Under the pieces are notes generated by a model that did not search any database, was not told the DNA's origin, and worked only from the letters and a program-made list of their open reading frames with translations. Positions 1 to 6,741 of a stretch of DNA of 64,000 nt are shown here, one piece after another; positions within the stretch are counted from its first letter, which is position 1; each line of letters starts with the position of its first letter. Source of the DNA: Micromonospora phaseoli (GTDB lineage: Bacteria; Actinomycetota; Actinomycetes; Mycobacteriales; Micromonosporaceae); NCBI RefSeq assembly GCF_900109115.1, contig NZ_FNYV01000002.1, positions 620,001 through 684,000 on the forward strand, given 5' to 3'. The position numbers were made by a program, and so were the translations under genes.

Positions 1-26
1 ACCCCTCTCCACGTCACAGCCCAACG

Positions 27-42
27 GTACACCGGGGGGTAT
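27..42. promoter_or_regulatory. Degenerate CsoR/CstR-type half operator
   Basis: The right half GGGGGTAT (35-42) is identical to the right half of the perfect palindromes at 194 and 3036; the left half matches 5 of 8 positions. It may be a weak third site, possibly serving a gene left of the window. Confidence 0.25.
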
Positions 43-155
43 GCCCCGACCTTCGGCTTCGCCCGGCAAGGGCACGCCCGCCCCGCCGTTTCGCCTCTGT
101 TGTCCGGTTGGCCGGACAACCATACCGCCCGACACCTCCGTCGACGCCCGGCCGT

Positions 156-184
156 TTGCAGATGTCCGTTCGTTCGTACATACT
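156..184 (+). promoter_or_regulatory. Candidate promoter of the rhodanese-SulP operon
   Basis: TTGCAG (156-161) and CATACT (179-184) are 17 bp apart. The inferred start of transcription falls at about 191, just before the palindrome at 194-209, so a bound repressor would cover the initiation region. The match to consensus is modest. Confidence 0.35.
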
Positions 185-193
185 CGGAACCAG

Positions 194-209
194 ATACCCC
201 CGGGGGTAT
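194..209. promoter_or_regulatory. CsoR/CstR-type operator, copy 1
   Basis: Perfect 16-bp palindrome ATACCCCCGGGGGTAT, identical to the copy at 3036-3051. CsoR-family repressors (copper-sensing CsoR, persulfide-sensing CstR) bind G/C-tract palindromes of this shape. Because the genes behind both copies handle sulfane sulfur, a CstR-like sensor is more likely than a copper sensor. No CsoR-family gene lies in the window. Confidence 0.7.
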
Positions 210-257
210 ACGAATCACCGCTGAACTGGACCGACGCAGCTACGGATGGAGTGTTCC

Positions 258-848
258 GTGAACCCCAAGAACAGTTCGCCGACCATCGACGTGCCCACCG
301 CCCGAGCCCTGCTCGCCAACAACCCGGACGTGCTGATCGTCGACGTACGCACCCCCGGCGAGTTCGAGACCGCCCACGTCCCCGCCTCGATCAACCTGCC
401 GCTGGAGCAGGTCGACGCGCATCTGGGGCAGATCGTCAACGACGCCGGCGGGCGGATCCTGCTGATGTGCCAGTCCGGCACCCGGGCCGCCCAGGCCTGC
501 ACCAGCCTGGCGAACGCCGGCCTCGGCGGCGCCACCGTCATCACCGGCGGCATGAACGCCTGGATCACCGCGGGCGCCCCCGTCGAGCGTGGCCGCGAGC
601 GGTGGAGCCTGGAGCGCCAGGTCCGCCTGGTCGCCGGCGGCATCGTCCTGCTCTCCGTCGTCGCCAGCATCTGGGTGCCGGCGGCACGGTTCGTGGCCGG
701 CTTCGTGGGTGCCGGCCTGACCTTCGCCGCCCTGAGCAACACCTGCGCGATGGGTGCGCTGCTGTCCCGGCTGCCGTACAACCGTGGGGCCGGCTGCGAC
801 GTCGACCGCTCCCTCGCGCGACTGCGCAACGAGAGGCAGGAGGCGTGA
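258..848 (+). CDS. Membrane-anchored rhodanese (rhodanese-DUF2892, YgaP-like)
   Basis: A 196-residue protein. Residues about 10-110 form a rhodanese domain with the active-site loop CQSGTRA, catalytic Cys71; residues about 122-165 are two hydrophobic helices of the DUF2892 type, as in E. coli YgaP. It should transfer sulfane sulfur between persulfide carriers at the inner face of the membrane. GTG at 258 is preferred because GGAG (248-251) stands six bases before it; an in-frame ATG at 246 lacks a good ribosome site. It overlaps the SulP gene by GTGA, and an operator palindrome lies upstream, so it is first in a sulfur-stress operon. Confidence 0.88.
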   Translation: MNPKNSSPTIDVPTARALLANNPDVLIVDVRTPGEFETAHVPASINLPLEQVDAHLGQIVNDAGGRILLMCQSGTRAAQACTSLANAGLGGATVITGGMNAWITAGAPVERGRERWSLERQVRLVAGGIVLLSVVASIWVPAARFVAGFVGAGLTFAALSNTCAMGALLSRLPYNRGAGCDVDRSLARLRNERQEA

Positions 849-2608
849 ACGGTACCGGCTACCCCCGGCCGGACCGCTCCGGACCGGCCCGGGTGGTGCC
901 GCTGCTGGGGTGGCTGCGCCACTACGAGCGGGCCACCCTGCGCCATGACCTGATCGCCGGCCTGACGGTGGCGGTCATGCTGGTACCCCAGAGCATGGCC
1001 TACGCCGCGCTGGCCGGCATGCCGCCGGTGACCGGCCTCTACGCCTCGATCGTGCCGCTGCTGGTCTACGCGCTGCTCGGCACCTCCGGTTCCCTCGCGG
1101 TCGGACCGGTGGCCATCACCGCGCTGATGACCGGCGCCGCGCTGGCCCCTCTCGCCGACGGCGACCCCACTCGCTACGCGGCGCTCGCCGGCCTGCTCGC
1201 CCTCCTGGTCGGGGTGATCCAGGTGTTGATGGGCGTGCTGCGCCTCGGCGTCCTGGTCAACTTCATGTCCCACTCGGTGCTGTCGGGCTTCACCTCCGCC
1301 GCCGCGATCGTCATCGCGGCAAGCCAGGTGAAGGACCTGCTCGGGCTCGACGCCGGCCGGGCGGAGACCTTCCCGGAGATCGCCGGATCGCTCTGGCGCT
1401 CGGCGACCACCGTGCACGGCGTGACGGTCCTCGTCTCGCTGGTCAGCGTCGCCGGCCTGGTGCTGCTGCGCCGGTACGTGCCGAAGCTGCCCGGCGCCCT
1501 ACTCGTGGTGGCCGGCGTCACCGTGGTCAGCGCGGCGTTCTCCCTCGGCACCCGCGGTGTGGAGATCCTCACCGAGGTCCCCGGCGGATTGCCGGCTCCC
1601 GCCCTGCCGACCCTGGCCGGTCAGGACGTCCGGGCGCTGCTGCCCGCCGCCGTGGCGATCGCGCTGGTGGCCTACATGGAGGGCATCGCCGTGGCGAAGG
1701 CCCTCGCGGCACGGACCCGCCAACACGTCAACCCCAACCAGGAACTGACGGCGGTCGGTTCGGCCAACGTCGCGGCCGGGATCTTCCAGGCGTTCCCGGT
1801 GGCCGGCGGCTTCTCCCGCAGCGCGGTGAACTTCTCCGCCGGGGCACGCACACCGCTGGCCACCGTGTTCACCGCACTGATGGTGGCACTCACCGCCCTG
1901 TTCCTGACGCCCGCCTTCCACCACCTGCCCAAGGCCGTGCTCGCCGCCATCGTGGTGGTGGCGGTGCTCGGTCTGATCGACCGGAGGGCCGCGGTCACCG
2001 CGTGGCGGACCCGCCGGTCCGACGGCCTGACGCTCGCTCTCACCTTTCTGGTCACTCTGATGTTCGGTGTCGAGCCCGGTCTGGCGGCCGGCGTGGCGTT
2101 CAGCCTCTCGGTATTCCTGTGGCGATCCGCCCGCCCGCACCTGGCCGAACTCGGGCGCGTACCGGACACGGACACGTACCGCAACCTGGACCGTTACGCC
2201 GGCCTGGTCACCGACCCACGGATCGCGATCGTCCGGGTGGACGGTCCGCTGTACTTCGCCAACGCCCAACTCCTGGAGGATCGGCTGCTCGCCCTGGCCG
2301 AGCAGCGGGACGCGCTGGAGGCGGTCGTACTCGACGCGAGCGCGATCAGCGACACCGATGTCGACGGCGCCCACGCGGTCGCCGAACTGCACCAACGCCT
2401 CGCCGCGCGGGGCGTGGCGCTGCACCTGGCGACCGTCCGGGGACCGGTGCGGGACCTGCTCGCACGGGCAGGCGTGTGGCAGCCGGTGTACGCGGCCGGC
2501 CACGTACACCGGGACGTCACCGCCGCGCTCGCGGCAGTCGGTGGGCCACCGGGGCCGGCGGCCGGTCCGCAGGTCGCGCCCGCATCCGTCCCGCAGGAGG
2601 TGCTGTAG
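845..2608 (+). CDS. SulP-family anion transporter with STAS domain
   Basis: A 587-residue SLC26/SulP permease. The N-terminal 420 residues are a series of membrane helices opening with the conserved segment around LVPQSMAYAALAG; residues about 445-555 are a cytoplasmic STAS domain. Family substrates include sulfate, bicarbonate and other oxyanions. Between a rhodanese and a persulfide dioxygenase, export or exchange of sulfite, sulfate or thiosulfate is plausible; the carbonic-anhydrase-like neighbour also leaves bicarbonate open. The start GTG 845-847 overlaps the rhodanese stop (846-848), implying translational coupling. The open frame continues upstream to 41, but that part lies over the rhodanese gene and is not coding. 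Confidence 0.9.
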   Translation: MNGTGYPRPDRSGPARVVPLLGWLRHYERATLRHDLIAGLTVAVMLVPQSMAYAALAGMPPVTGLYASIVPLLVYALLGTSGSLAVGPVAITALMTGAALAPLADGDPTRYAALAGLLALLVGVIQVLMGVLRLGVLVNFMSHSVLSGFTSAAAIVIAASQVKDLLGLDAGRAETFPEIAGSLWRSATTVHGVTVLVSLVSVAGLVLLRRYVPKLPGALLVVAGVTVVSAAFSLGTRGVEILTEVPGGLPAPALPTLAGQDVRALLPAAVAIALVAYMEGIAVAKALAARTRQHVNPNQELTAVGSANVAAGIFQAFPVAGGFSRSAVNFSAGARTPLATVFTALMVALTALFLTPAFHHLPKAVLAAIVVVAVLGLIDRRAAVTAWRTRRSDGLTLALTFLVTLMFGVEPGLAAGVAFSLSVFLWRSARPHLAELGRVPDTDTYRNLDRYAGLVTDPRIAIVRVDGPLYFANAQLLEDRLLALAEQRDALEAVVLDASAISDTDVDGAHAVAELHQRLAARGVALHLATVRGPVRDLLARAGVWQPVYAAGHVHRDVTAALAAVGGPPGPAAGPQVAPASVPQEVL

Positions 2609-2610
2609 CC

Positions 2611-3027
2611 GTGCCCGACCGGTTCGCCACCATGCTCACCTGCATCGACGGGCGCATCCAGCGTCCGCTCGACAGATGGGTACGAAGCCATCTCGACGTC
2701 GACTACCTCGACACGATCACCGAGCCCGGGCCGGAGGCCGTGGTGGCCACGACCGGTGAGTCGCGGCTGGACGCCCTCCTGGAGAAGGTACGGATCTCCC
2801 AGCGGGCCCACGGCAGCGAGACGCTGGTCATCGCCGCCCACTCGGACTGCGCCGGCAATCCGGTACCCGTGGCCGAGCACCACCGCCAGCTGCGCGAAGG
2901 GCTGGCCCGGCTGGCCACTCGGCTGCCCGGCACCCGGATCCTCGCCGTGCACGCCGACCGGTGCGGCGATCGGTGCTGGGATGCCGAACTCGTCGCGGAG
3001 GTCGCACCGGCGTCCGCCGCACCCTAG
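2611..3027 (+). CDS. Short beta-carbonic-anhydrase-like zinc enzyme
   Basis: A 138-residue protein with the full beta-CA metal signature: CIDGR near the N-terminus (Cys11, Asp13-Arg15 dyad) and HSDC (His77, Cys80). Typical beta-CAs are longer (about 160-220 residues), so this is a minimal version. GTG at 2611 follows AGGAGG (2595-2600) and sits two bases after the SulP stop, so it is the third gene of the rhodanese-SulP operon. Expected chemistry is CO2 hydration, possibly supplying bicarbonate to SulP. Relatives of this fold also hydrolyse carbonyl sulfide or carbon disulfide, which would fit the sulfur context; sequence alone cannot decide. Confidence 0.82.
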   Translation: MPDRFATMLTCIDGRIQRPLDRWVRSHLDVDYLDTITEPGPEAVVATTGESRLDALLEKVRISQRAHGSETLVIAAHSDCAGNPVPVAEHHRQLREGLARLATRLPGTRILAVHADRCGDRCWDAELVAEVAPASAAP

Positions 3028-3035
3028 CCGCATGC

Positions 3036-3051
3036 ATACCCCCGGGGGTAT
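3036..3051. promoter_or_regulatory. CsoR/CstR-type operator, copy 2
   Basis: Perfect palindrome ATACCCCCGGGGGTAT, identical to 194-209. It lies 48 bp before the persulfide dioxygenase start. Its right end overlaps a possible -10 TATACA (3049-3054), so binding would block RNA polymerase. Confidence 0.7.
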
Positions 3052-3099
3052 ACATGAAACAGAAGTCCAACGGTCGCAATCGCTGAGAAGGAGCTGGCA

Positions 3100-4488
3100 A
3101 TGCTGTTCACCCAGTACTACCTCGACTGCCTGTCCCAGGCGTCGTACCTGATCGCCGACGACACCACCGGCCGGGCCGTCCTGGTGGATCCGCGCCGCGA
3201 CATCGAGGAGTACCTCGCGGACACCCAGGCTCGCGGGCTGAGGATCGAGGGCGTCATCAACACCCACTTCCACGCCGACTTCCTCGCCGGCCACCTCGAG
3301 GTCGCCGCCGCGACCGGCGCCTGGATCGGCTACGGCCAGCGCGCCGAGACCGAGTACCCGATCCGCAAGCTGACCGACGGGGAACGGATCAGCCTCGGTG
3401 ACGTGACCCTGCAGATCATGGAGACGCCGGGCCACACCCCCGAGTCGATCAGCGTGCTGGTCTACGAGCACGCCGACGATTCCGTCCCGTACGGGGTGCT
3501 GACCGGCGACGCGCTGTTCATCGGCGACGTCGGGCGACCCGACCTGCTCGCCTCACTCGGTGTGACCGCCGACGAGCTGGGCAGCATGCTCTTCGACAGC
3601 GTGCATCACAAGCTCATGAACCTGCCCGACGAGGTGCGGGTCTTCCCGGCCCACGGCGCGGGTTCGGCCTGCGGGAAGAACCTTTCGACGGAGCGCCAAT
3701 CCACCATCGGTGAGCAGCGCCGCACCAACTACGCCTGCGCCCCGATGAGCGAGGAGCAGTTCGTCACGCTGGTCACCGGCGGCCAGCCGGCGGCACCCGG
3801 ATACTTCGCCTTCGACGCGGTGCTCAACCGCAAGGCCCGCGATCTGTTCGACCACGCCCGGCCGGCACGCCCGCTCGGGCCCGCCGAGTTCCTCGCCGCC
3901 CGCGCCGCGGGCGCCGTCGTGGTCGACACCCGCGATCCGCACGAGTACGCCACCGGGCACGTCCACGGCGCGATCAACATCCCCGCCGACGGCCGGTTCG
4001 CCGAGACCGCCGGCAGCGTCGTCGCGCCCGACCAGACCATCCTCGTGGTGGCCGAACAGGACCGCGAGGAGGAGATCGTCGTCCGGCTCGCCCGGATCGG
4101 CTTCGACCACGTCGCCGGTTACCTGCGGGACCCCGAGCACGCCTTCCTTGAGATGGTCGCCGAACTGACCCGGGCCAGTCGGGTCACCGCCACCGACCTG
4201 AGCGAGGCGCTGGCCCGTACCGAAGCGCCACGCGTGCTCGACGTCCGCAACGCCGGCGAACGCGACCAGGGTGCCATCGACGGCTCGCTGCACATCCCGC
4301 TGGCCGAGCTGCCCCGGCGGCTGGACGAGGTGCCCGACGACCGGCCCATCGTCGTTCACTGCGCCGGGGGCTACCGCTCCTCCGTCGCGGCCAGCCTGCT
4401 GCGCCAGGCCGGCCGGACCGACGTGTCGGACCTGCTCGGCGGCTACGGCGCCTGGCAGACGTTGCGGCAGCCCACCCCGGCAGCCTGA
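3100..4488 (+). CDS. Persulfide dioxygenase with two rhodanese domains (ETHE1/CstB-like)
   Basis: A 462-residue metallo-beta-lactamase-fold protein. Residues 1-230 carry THFHADFLAGH (His56, His58, Asp60), a second metal histidine in PGHTPES (His112), Asp137 in TGDALFIGDVGRPDL and His185 in FPAHGAGSACGKNLS, the pattern of mononuclear-iron persulfide dioxygenases. Two rhodanese repeats follow: one at about 262-345 without a catalytic Cys, and one at about 368-455 with active loop CAGGYRS (Cys421). The enzyme should oxidise low-molecular-weight persulfides to sulfite or thiosulfate. The start follows AAGGAG. It has its own operator at 3036 and a strong hairpin after it, so it is a single-gene unit in the same regulon as the upstream operon. 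Confidence 0.92.
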   Translation: MLFTQYYLDCLSQASYLIADDTTGRAVLVDPRRDIEEYLADTQARGLRIEGVINTHFHADFLAGHLEVAAATGAWIGYGQRAETEYPIRKLTDGERISLGDVTLQIMETPGHTPESISVLVYEHADDSVPYGVLTGDALFIGDVGRPDLLASLGVTADELGSMLFDSVHHKLMNLPDEVRVFPAHGAGSACGKNLSTERQSTIGEQRRTNYACAPMSEEQFVTLVTGGQPAAPGYFAFDAVLNRKARDLFDHARPARPLGPAEFLAARAAGAVVVDTRDPHEYATGHVHGAINIPADGRFAETAGSVVAPDQTILVVAEQDREEEIVVRLARIGFDHVAGYLRDPEHAFLEMVAELTRASRVTATDLSEALARTEAPRVLDVRNAGERDQGAIDGSLHIPLAELPRRLDEVPDDRPIVVHCAGGYRSSVAASLLRQAGRTDVSDLLGGYGAWQTLRQPTPAA

Positions 4489-4494
4489 GCACCA

Positions 4495-4539
4495 GCCGGG
4501 CGGGCGTGGCCAGTCGGACGCCAGCCACGCCCGCCCGGC
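4495..4539 (+). terminator. Terminator after the persulfide dioxygenase
   Basis: A perfect 16-bp GC-rich stem (4495-4510 with 4524-4539) and a 13-base loop begin six bases after the stop codon. There is no T-tract, as is usual in this group. Confidence 0.7.
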
Positions 4540-4645
4540 CGAACCGCGCGCTTAGACCGCCCGCTTAGTCGGCGCCAGACGGGGTCCGCGAGGTCGGCGC
4601 CAGACGGAGTCGGCACCCATCGGGCCGTCCCGGCAGGTTGCGACG

Positions 4646-5026
4646 TCAGGGGACGCGCGCCCCGTCGTCCAGGTCGGCGAGGAGCGCGGCCGGCGCGCGC
4701 ATCCGCCAGGCGTCGGTGACCAACTCGTCGAGCCGGTCGACGGAGACCTCGGCCAGCCGCAGCATGACCAGGGGCAGCCCCTGGTATCCGGGCGTGGTGA
4801 AGAAGAGATCAGGCTCGCCGAGCAGCAGTGCCTGCTTCTCGGCCTCGTCGCCGACGTAGAGCACCGCGATGTCGGTGCGGATGACCCGCGGCCTGCCGGG
4901 TTGACGCTCCGGATAGGACCAGACGAACCCCTTGTCGGCGACCCGGAAGTCGAAGCCGTCACTGTCGATCTCCGCCGCGTGTGGCAACGCCAGGGCCAGG
5001 CGACGGACGTCCTCGGCATCAGCCAC
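4646..5026 (-). CDS. MmcQ/YjbR family protein
   Basis: A 126-residue protein. The N-terminal pattern ADAEDVRRLALALPHA, the central FVWSYPERQPGRPRV stretch and the FFTTPGYQGLPLVMLRL segment match the small MmcQ/YjbR (CyaY-like fold, DNA-binding-like) family, which is widespread in actinobacteria and has no firm function. It stands alone on the minus strand, converging on the sulfur cluster. Confidence 0.8.
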   Translation of the reverse strand: MADAEDVRRLALALPHAAEIDSDGFDFRVADKGFVWSYPERQPGRPRVIRTDIAVLYVGDEAEKQALLLGEPDLFFTTPGYQGLPLVMLRLAEVSVDRLDELVTDAWRMRAPAALLADLDDGARVP

Positions 5027-5190
5027 CGAAACTCCCCCGGGTCAACGACTGCGGCATGCCGACAGATTAGTCACCGGGTCCGACATCGTCCGGTGACCAA
5101 CCACCGCGGCGGCCGAACCCGACCGCGTGGTGACTGGCCGGTACCGACAATCCTTCGGGTACCGCCGTGACCAGGTGCCGGCGTAGCGAG

Positions 5191-5226
5191 AGCGGCGGGG
5201 CGGGACAACTGTCCCGTCCCGCCGCT
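5191..5226 (-). terminator. Terminator after the proline-rich membrane protein
   Basis: A 16-bp stem (5191-5206 with 5211-5226, one G-T wobble) and a four-base loop AACT lie 17 bases beyond the stop of the minus-strand gene at 5244. I see nothing else between 5027 and 5243. Confidence 0.6.
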
Positions 5227-5243
5227 GGCCGGATACCGCTGCC

Positions 5244-6137
5244 TCAGGAGGTGAACTTCTCCAGGGCCAGTTCGATGGCGCCGCTGTCCGGCTGGGCGTA
5301 CGCCCGCATGGTCTCCTTGTTGTAGGAGATGAAGCTCGGGCAACGAACCGCCGGAGCGTTGACCCGGCCGCCCTCGCCGATCTTCTCGCCGGTCCTGGCG
5401 GCGTAGAAGGTCAGCGTGTAGCGCGACGAGAGGTAGTCGACGGTGATCTTCTTGTCGTCGCGGTCCTCGTAGTTGCACTTGCGGGGCTCGCCCTCGCTGC
5501 CCTGCTCGAAGGTGAGACAGCCGACGATGGAGACCGACGCCCAATCGGCGGTCTTGGCGTAGTACGGCTTGTCGAAGCCGACCGACTTGCTCAGCCAGGA
5601 CTCCGGACGGTCCGGGGAGTTGGCGAAGGTGTACACCTTGGCGCCCTTCGCGGCCGTGTACGGCGCGGCGTTGAGGATCGGACTGCCCTCGCACACCGCC
5701 GACATGTCGCTGGAGTTCCGGGCGGTCAGGGCGTTGTTGTTGTCGGGCTGCACGTCCGCGGGGGGCGCGATCGACGGCGCGGCGCTGGTGGCCGGTGCCG
5801 CACTCTCGCCGCCGGCCAGCGGCGTGGTCTCGTCGTCACCGGCCAGCACGAAGTAGCCGATCGTGCCGCCGCACGCGATCAGCACAGCCATGACGGCGGC
5901 ACCGATGCCCAGGCCGAGCCAGAGGCCCTTGTTGGCGGACTTCACCGGCGCTACCGCGTACGGCGGCAGCGGCGGCGGGACCGGCGCGCCGTACGGCGAC
6001 GGGTAGCCGGGCCCGCTCGGCTGGCCGATCGGGGAGCCCGGCGGCCGGGGCGGGCCGACCGGCGAGCCCGGCGGTGTCCCCCACGGGGCGTTCGGATCCG
6101 GCTGCTGCCCTCCGTACGGAGGGTGGCTGTCACTCAT
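5244..6137 (-). CDS. Proline-rich single-pass membrane protein, function unknown
   Basis: A 297-residue protein. Residues 1-65 are rich in Pro, Gly and Ser; a hydrophobic segment at about 72-97 is a likely membrane anchor; a Thr/Ser/Ala/Pro-rich stretch (about 100-130) leads to a predicted extracellular domain of about 165 residues with several cysteines. The layout is common among actinobacterial hypothetical surface proteins. I recognise no catalytic motif. It is monocistronic. Confidence 0.75.
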   Translation of the reverse strand: MSDSHPPYGGQQPDPNAPWGTPPGSPVGPPRPPGSPIGQPSGPGYPSPYGAPVPPPLPPYAVAPVKSANKGLWLGLGIGAAVMAVLIACGGTIGYFVLAGDDETTPLAGGESAAPATSAAPSIAPPADVQPDNNNALTARNSSDMSAVCEGSPILNAAPYTAAKGAKVYTFANSPDRPESWLSKSVGFDKPYYAKTADWASVSIVGCLTFEQGSEGEPRKCNYEDRDDKKITVDYLSSRYTLTFYAARTGEKIGEGGRVNAPAVRCPSFISYNKETMRAYAQPDSGAIELALEKFTS

Positions 6138-6317
6138 CTGATGCCCTTGTCAAAGTCGAGAGGTTCACTGACAGATGATCAGGGTCAGGGTAATGAGCAG
6201 CGCAAATCAGCGAGCCACCGACTCCCCGGGCCGCCGACCAGATCGGTGGGTGCCGGTTGCGGTGTGCCCGTGCCACGCAGCGGGTACCTGACAGGCAGTG
6301 GCGAGGAGGAGAAGGCG

Positions 6318-6548
6318 ATGACCGATCCCAGGTACACACCGATCGCGATGACCGCGAACGGCAGGCTGATCGACGACCACGACGAGGCGGCTGCCGGCGA
6401 ACTGATCGGCGCGGACGACGCGGCGGCCGATGCGGCCCGCGCCGGTGCCGACGTCGACCTGACCGGAGCACAGCGGGACAGCGACCCGACCCCGGTCGGC
6501 GCCGCGGACGCCGAGGCCGATCGGCGCCGCGCGGCCGGCGAGGAGTGA
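6318..6548 (+). CDS. Small acidic hypothetical protein
   Basis: A 76-residue, Ala/Asp/Glu-rich protein without cysteines or hydrophobic segments. ATG 6318 follows a purine-rich site GAGGAGAAGG (6304-6315) at normal distance, and a perfect terminator follows the stop. The sequence looks largely disordered. I do not recognise the family. Confidence 0.6.
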   Translation: MTDPRYTPIAMTANGRLIDDHDEAAAGELIGADDAAADAARAGADVDLTGAQRDSDPTPVGAADAEADRRRAAGEE

Positions 6549-6562
6549 GACGGACCCACCAG

Positions 6563-6601
6563 CGAAAGCGGCCCCGGGACGGCGTCCCGGGGCCGCTTTC
6601 G
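6563..6601. terminator. Strong intrinsic terminator
   Basis: Perfect 18-bp stem (6563-6580 with 6584-6601), three-base loop GGC, ending in GCTTTCG on the right and CGAAAGC on the left, just after the small acidic ORF and before the cellulase promoter. Confidence 0.8.
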
Positions 6602-6628
6602 ACCGCGAGACTTCGACGTATCCAAATA

Positions 6629-6658
6629 TTGCGTCATTGTTTCGACACGTCGTAAGCT
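6629..6658 (+). promoter_or_regulatory. Candidate promoter of the GH5 cellulase
   Basis: TTGCGT (6629-6634) and TAAGCT (6653-6658) are 18 bp apart. The palindrome at 6663 would cover the transcription start. Confidence 0.4.
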
Positions 6659-6662
6659 GCCG

Positions 6663-6676
6663 TGGGAGCGCTCCCG
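6663..6676. promoter_or_regulatory. CebR-like operator (cellulose/cellobiose control)
   Basis: TGGGAGCGCTCCCG matches 13 of 14 bases of the CebR/CelR box TGGGAGCGCTCCCA known from Streptomyces and Thermobifida cellulase genes. It is 66 bp before the GH5 start. No cebR gene is in the window. Confidence 0.75.
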
Positions 6677-6741
6677 GTAGCTCCGTCCGATGTCACCGGA
6701 GTGCCGTACCCACCACCACGAGCAGATTGCGACGGTCCACC

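Noticed and set aside
41..844. An N-terminal extension of the SulP frame running from 41
   Set aside because: It is Arg/Pro-rich and lies antisense-like across the promoter and rhodanese gene, whose own frame has clear domain motifs; GTG 845 is the coherent start.
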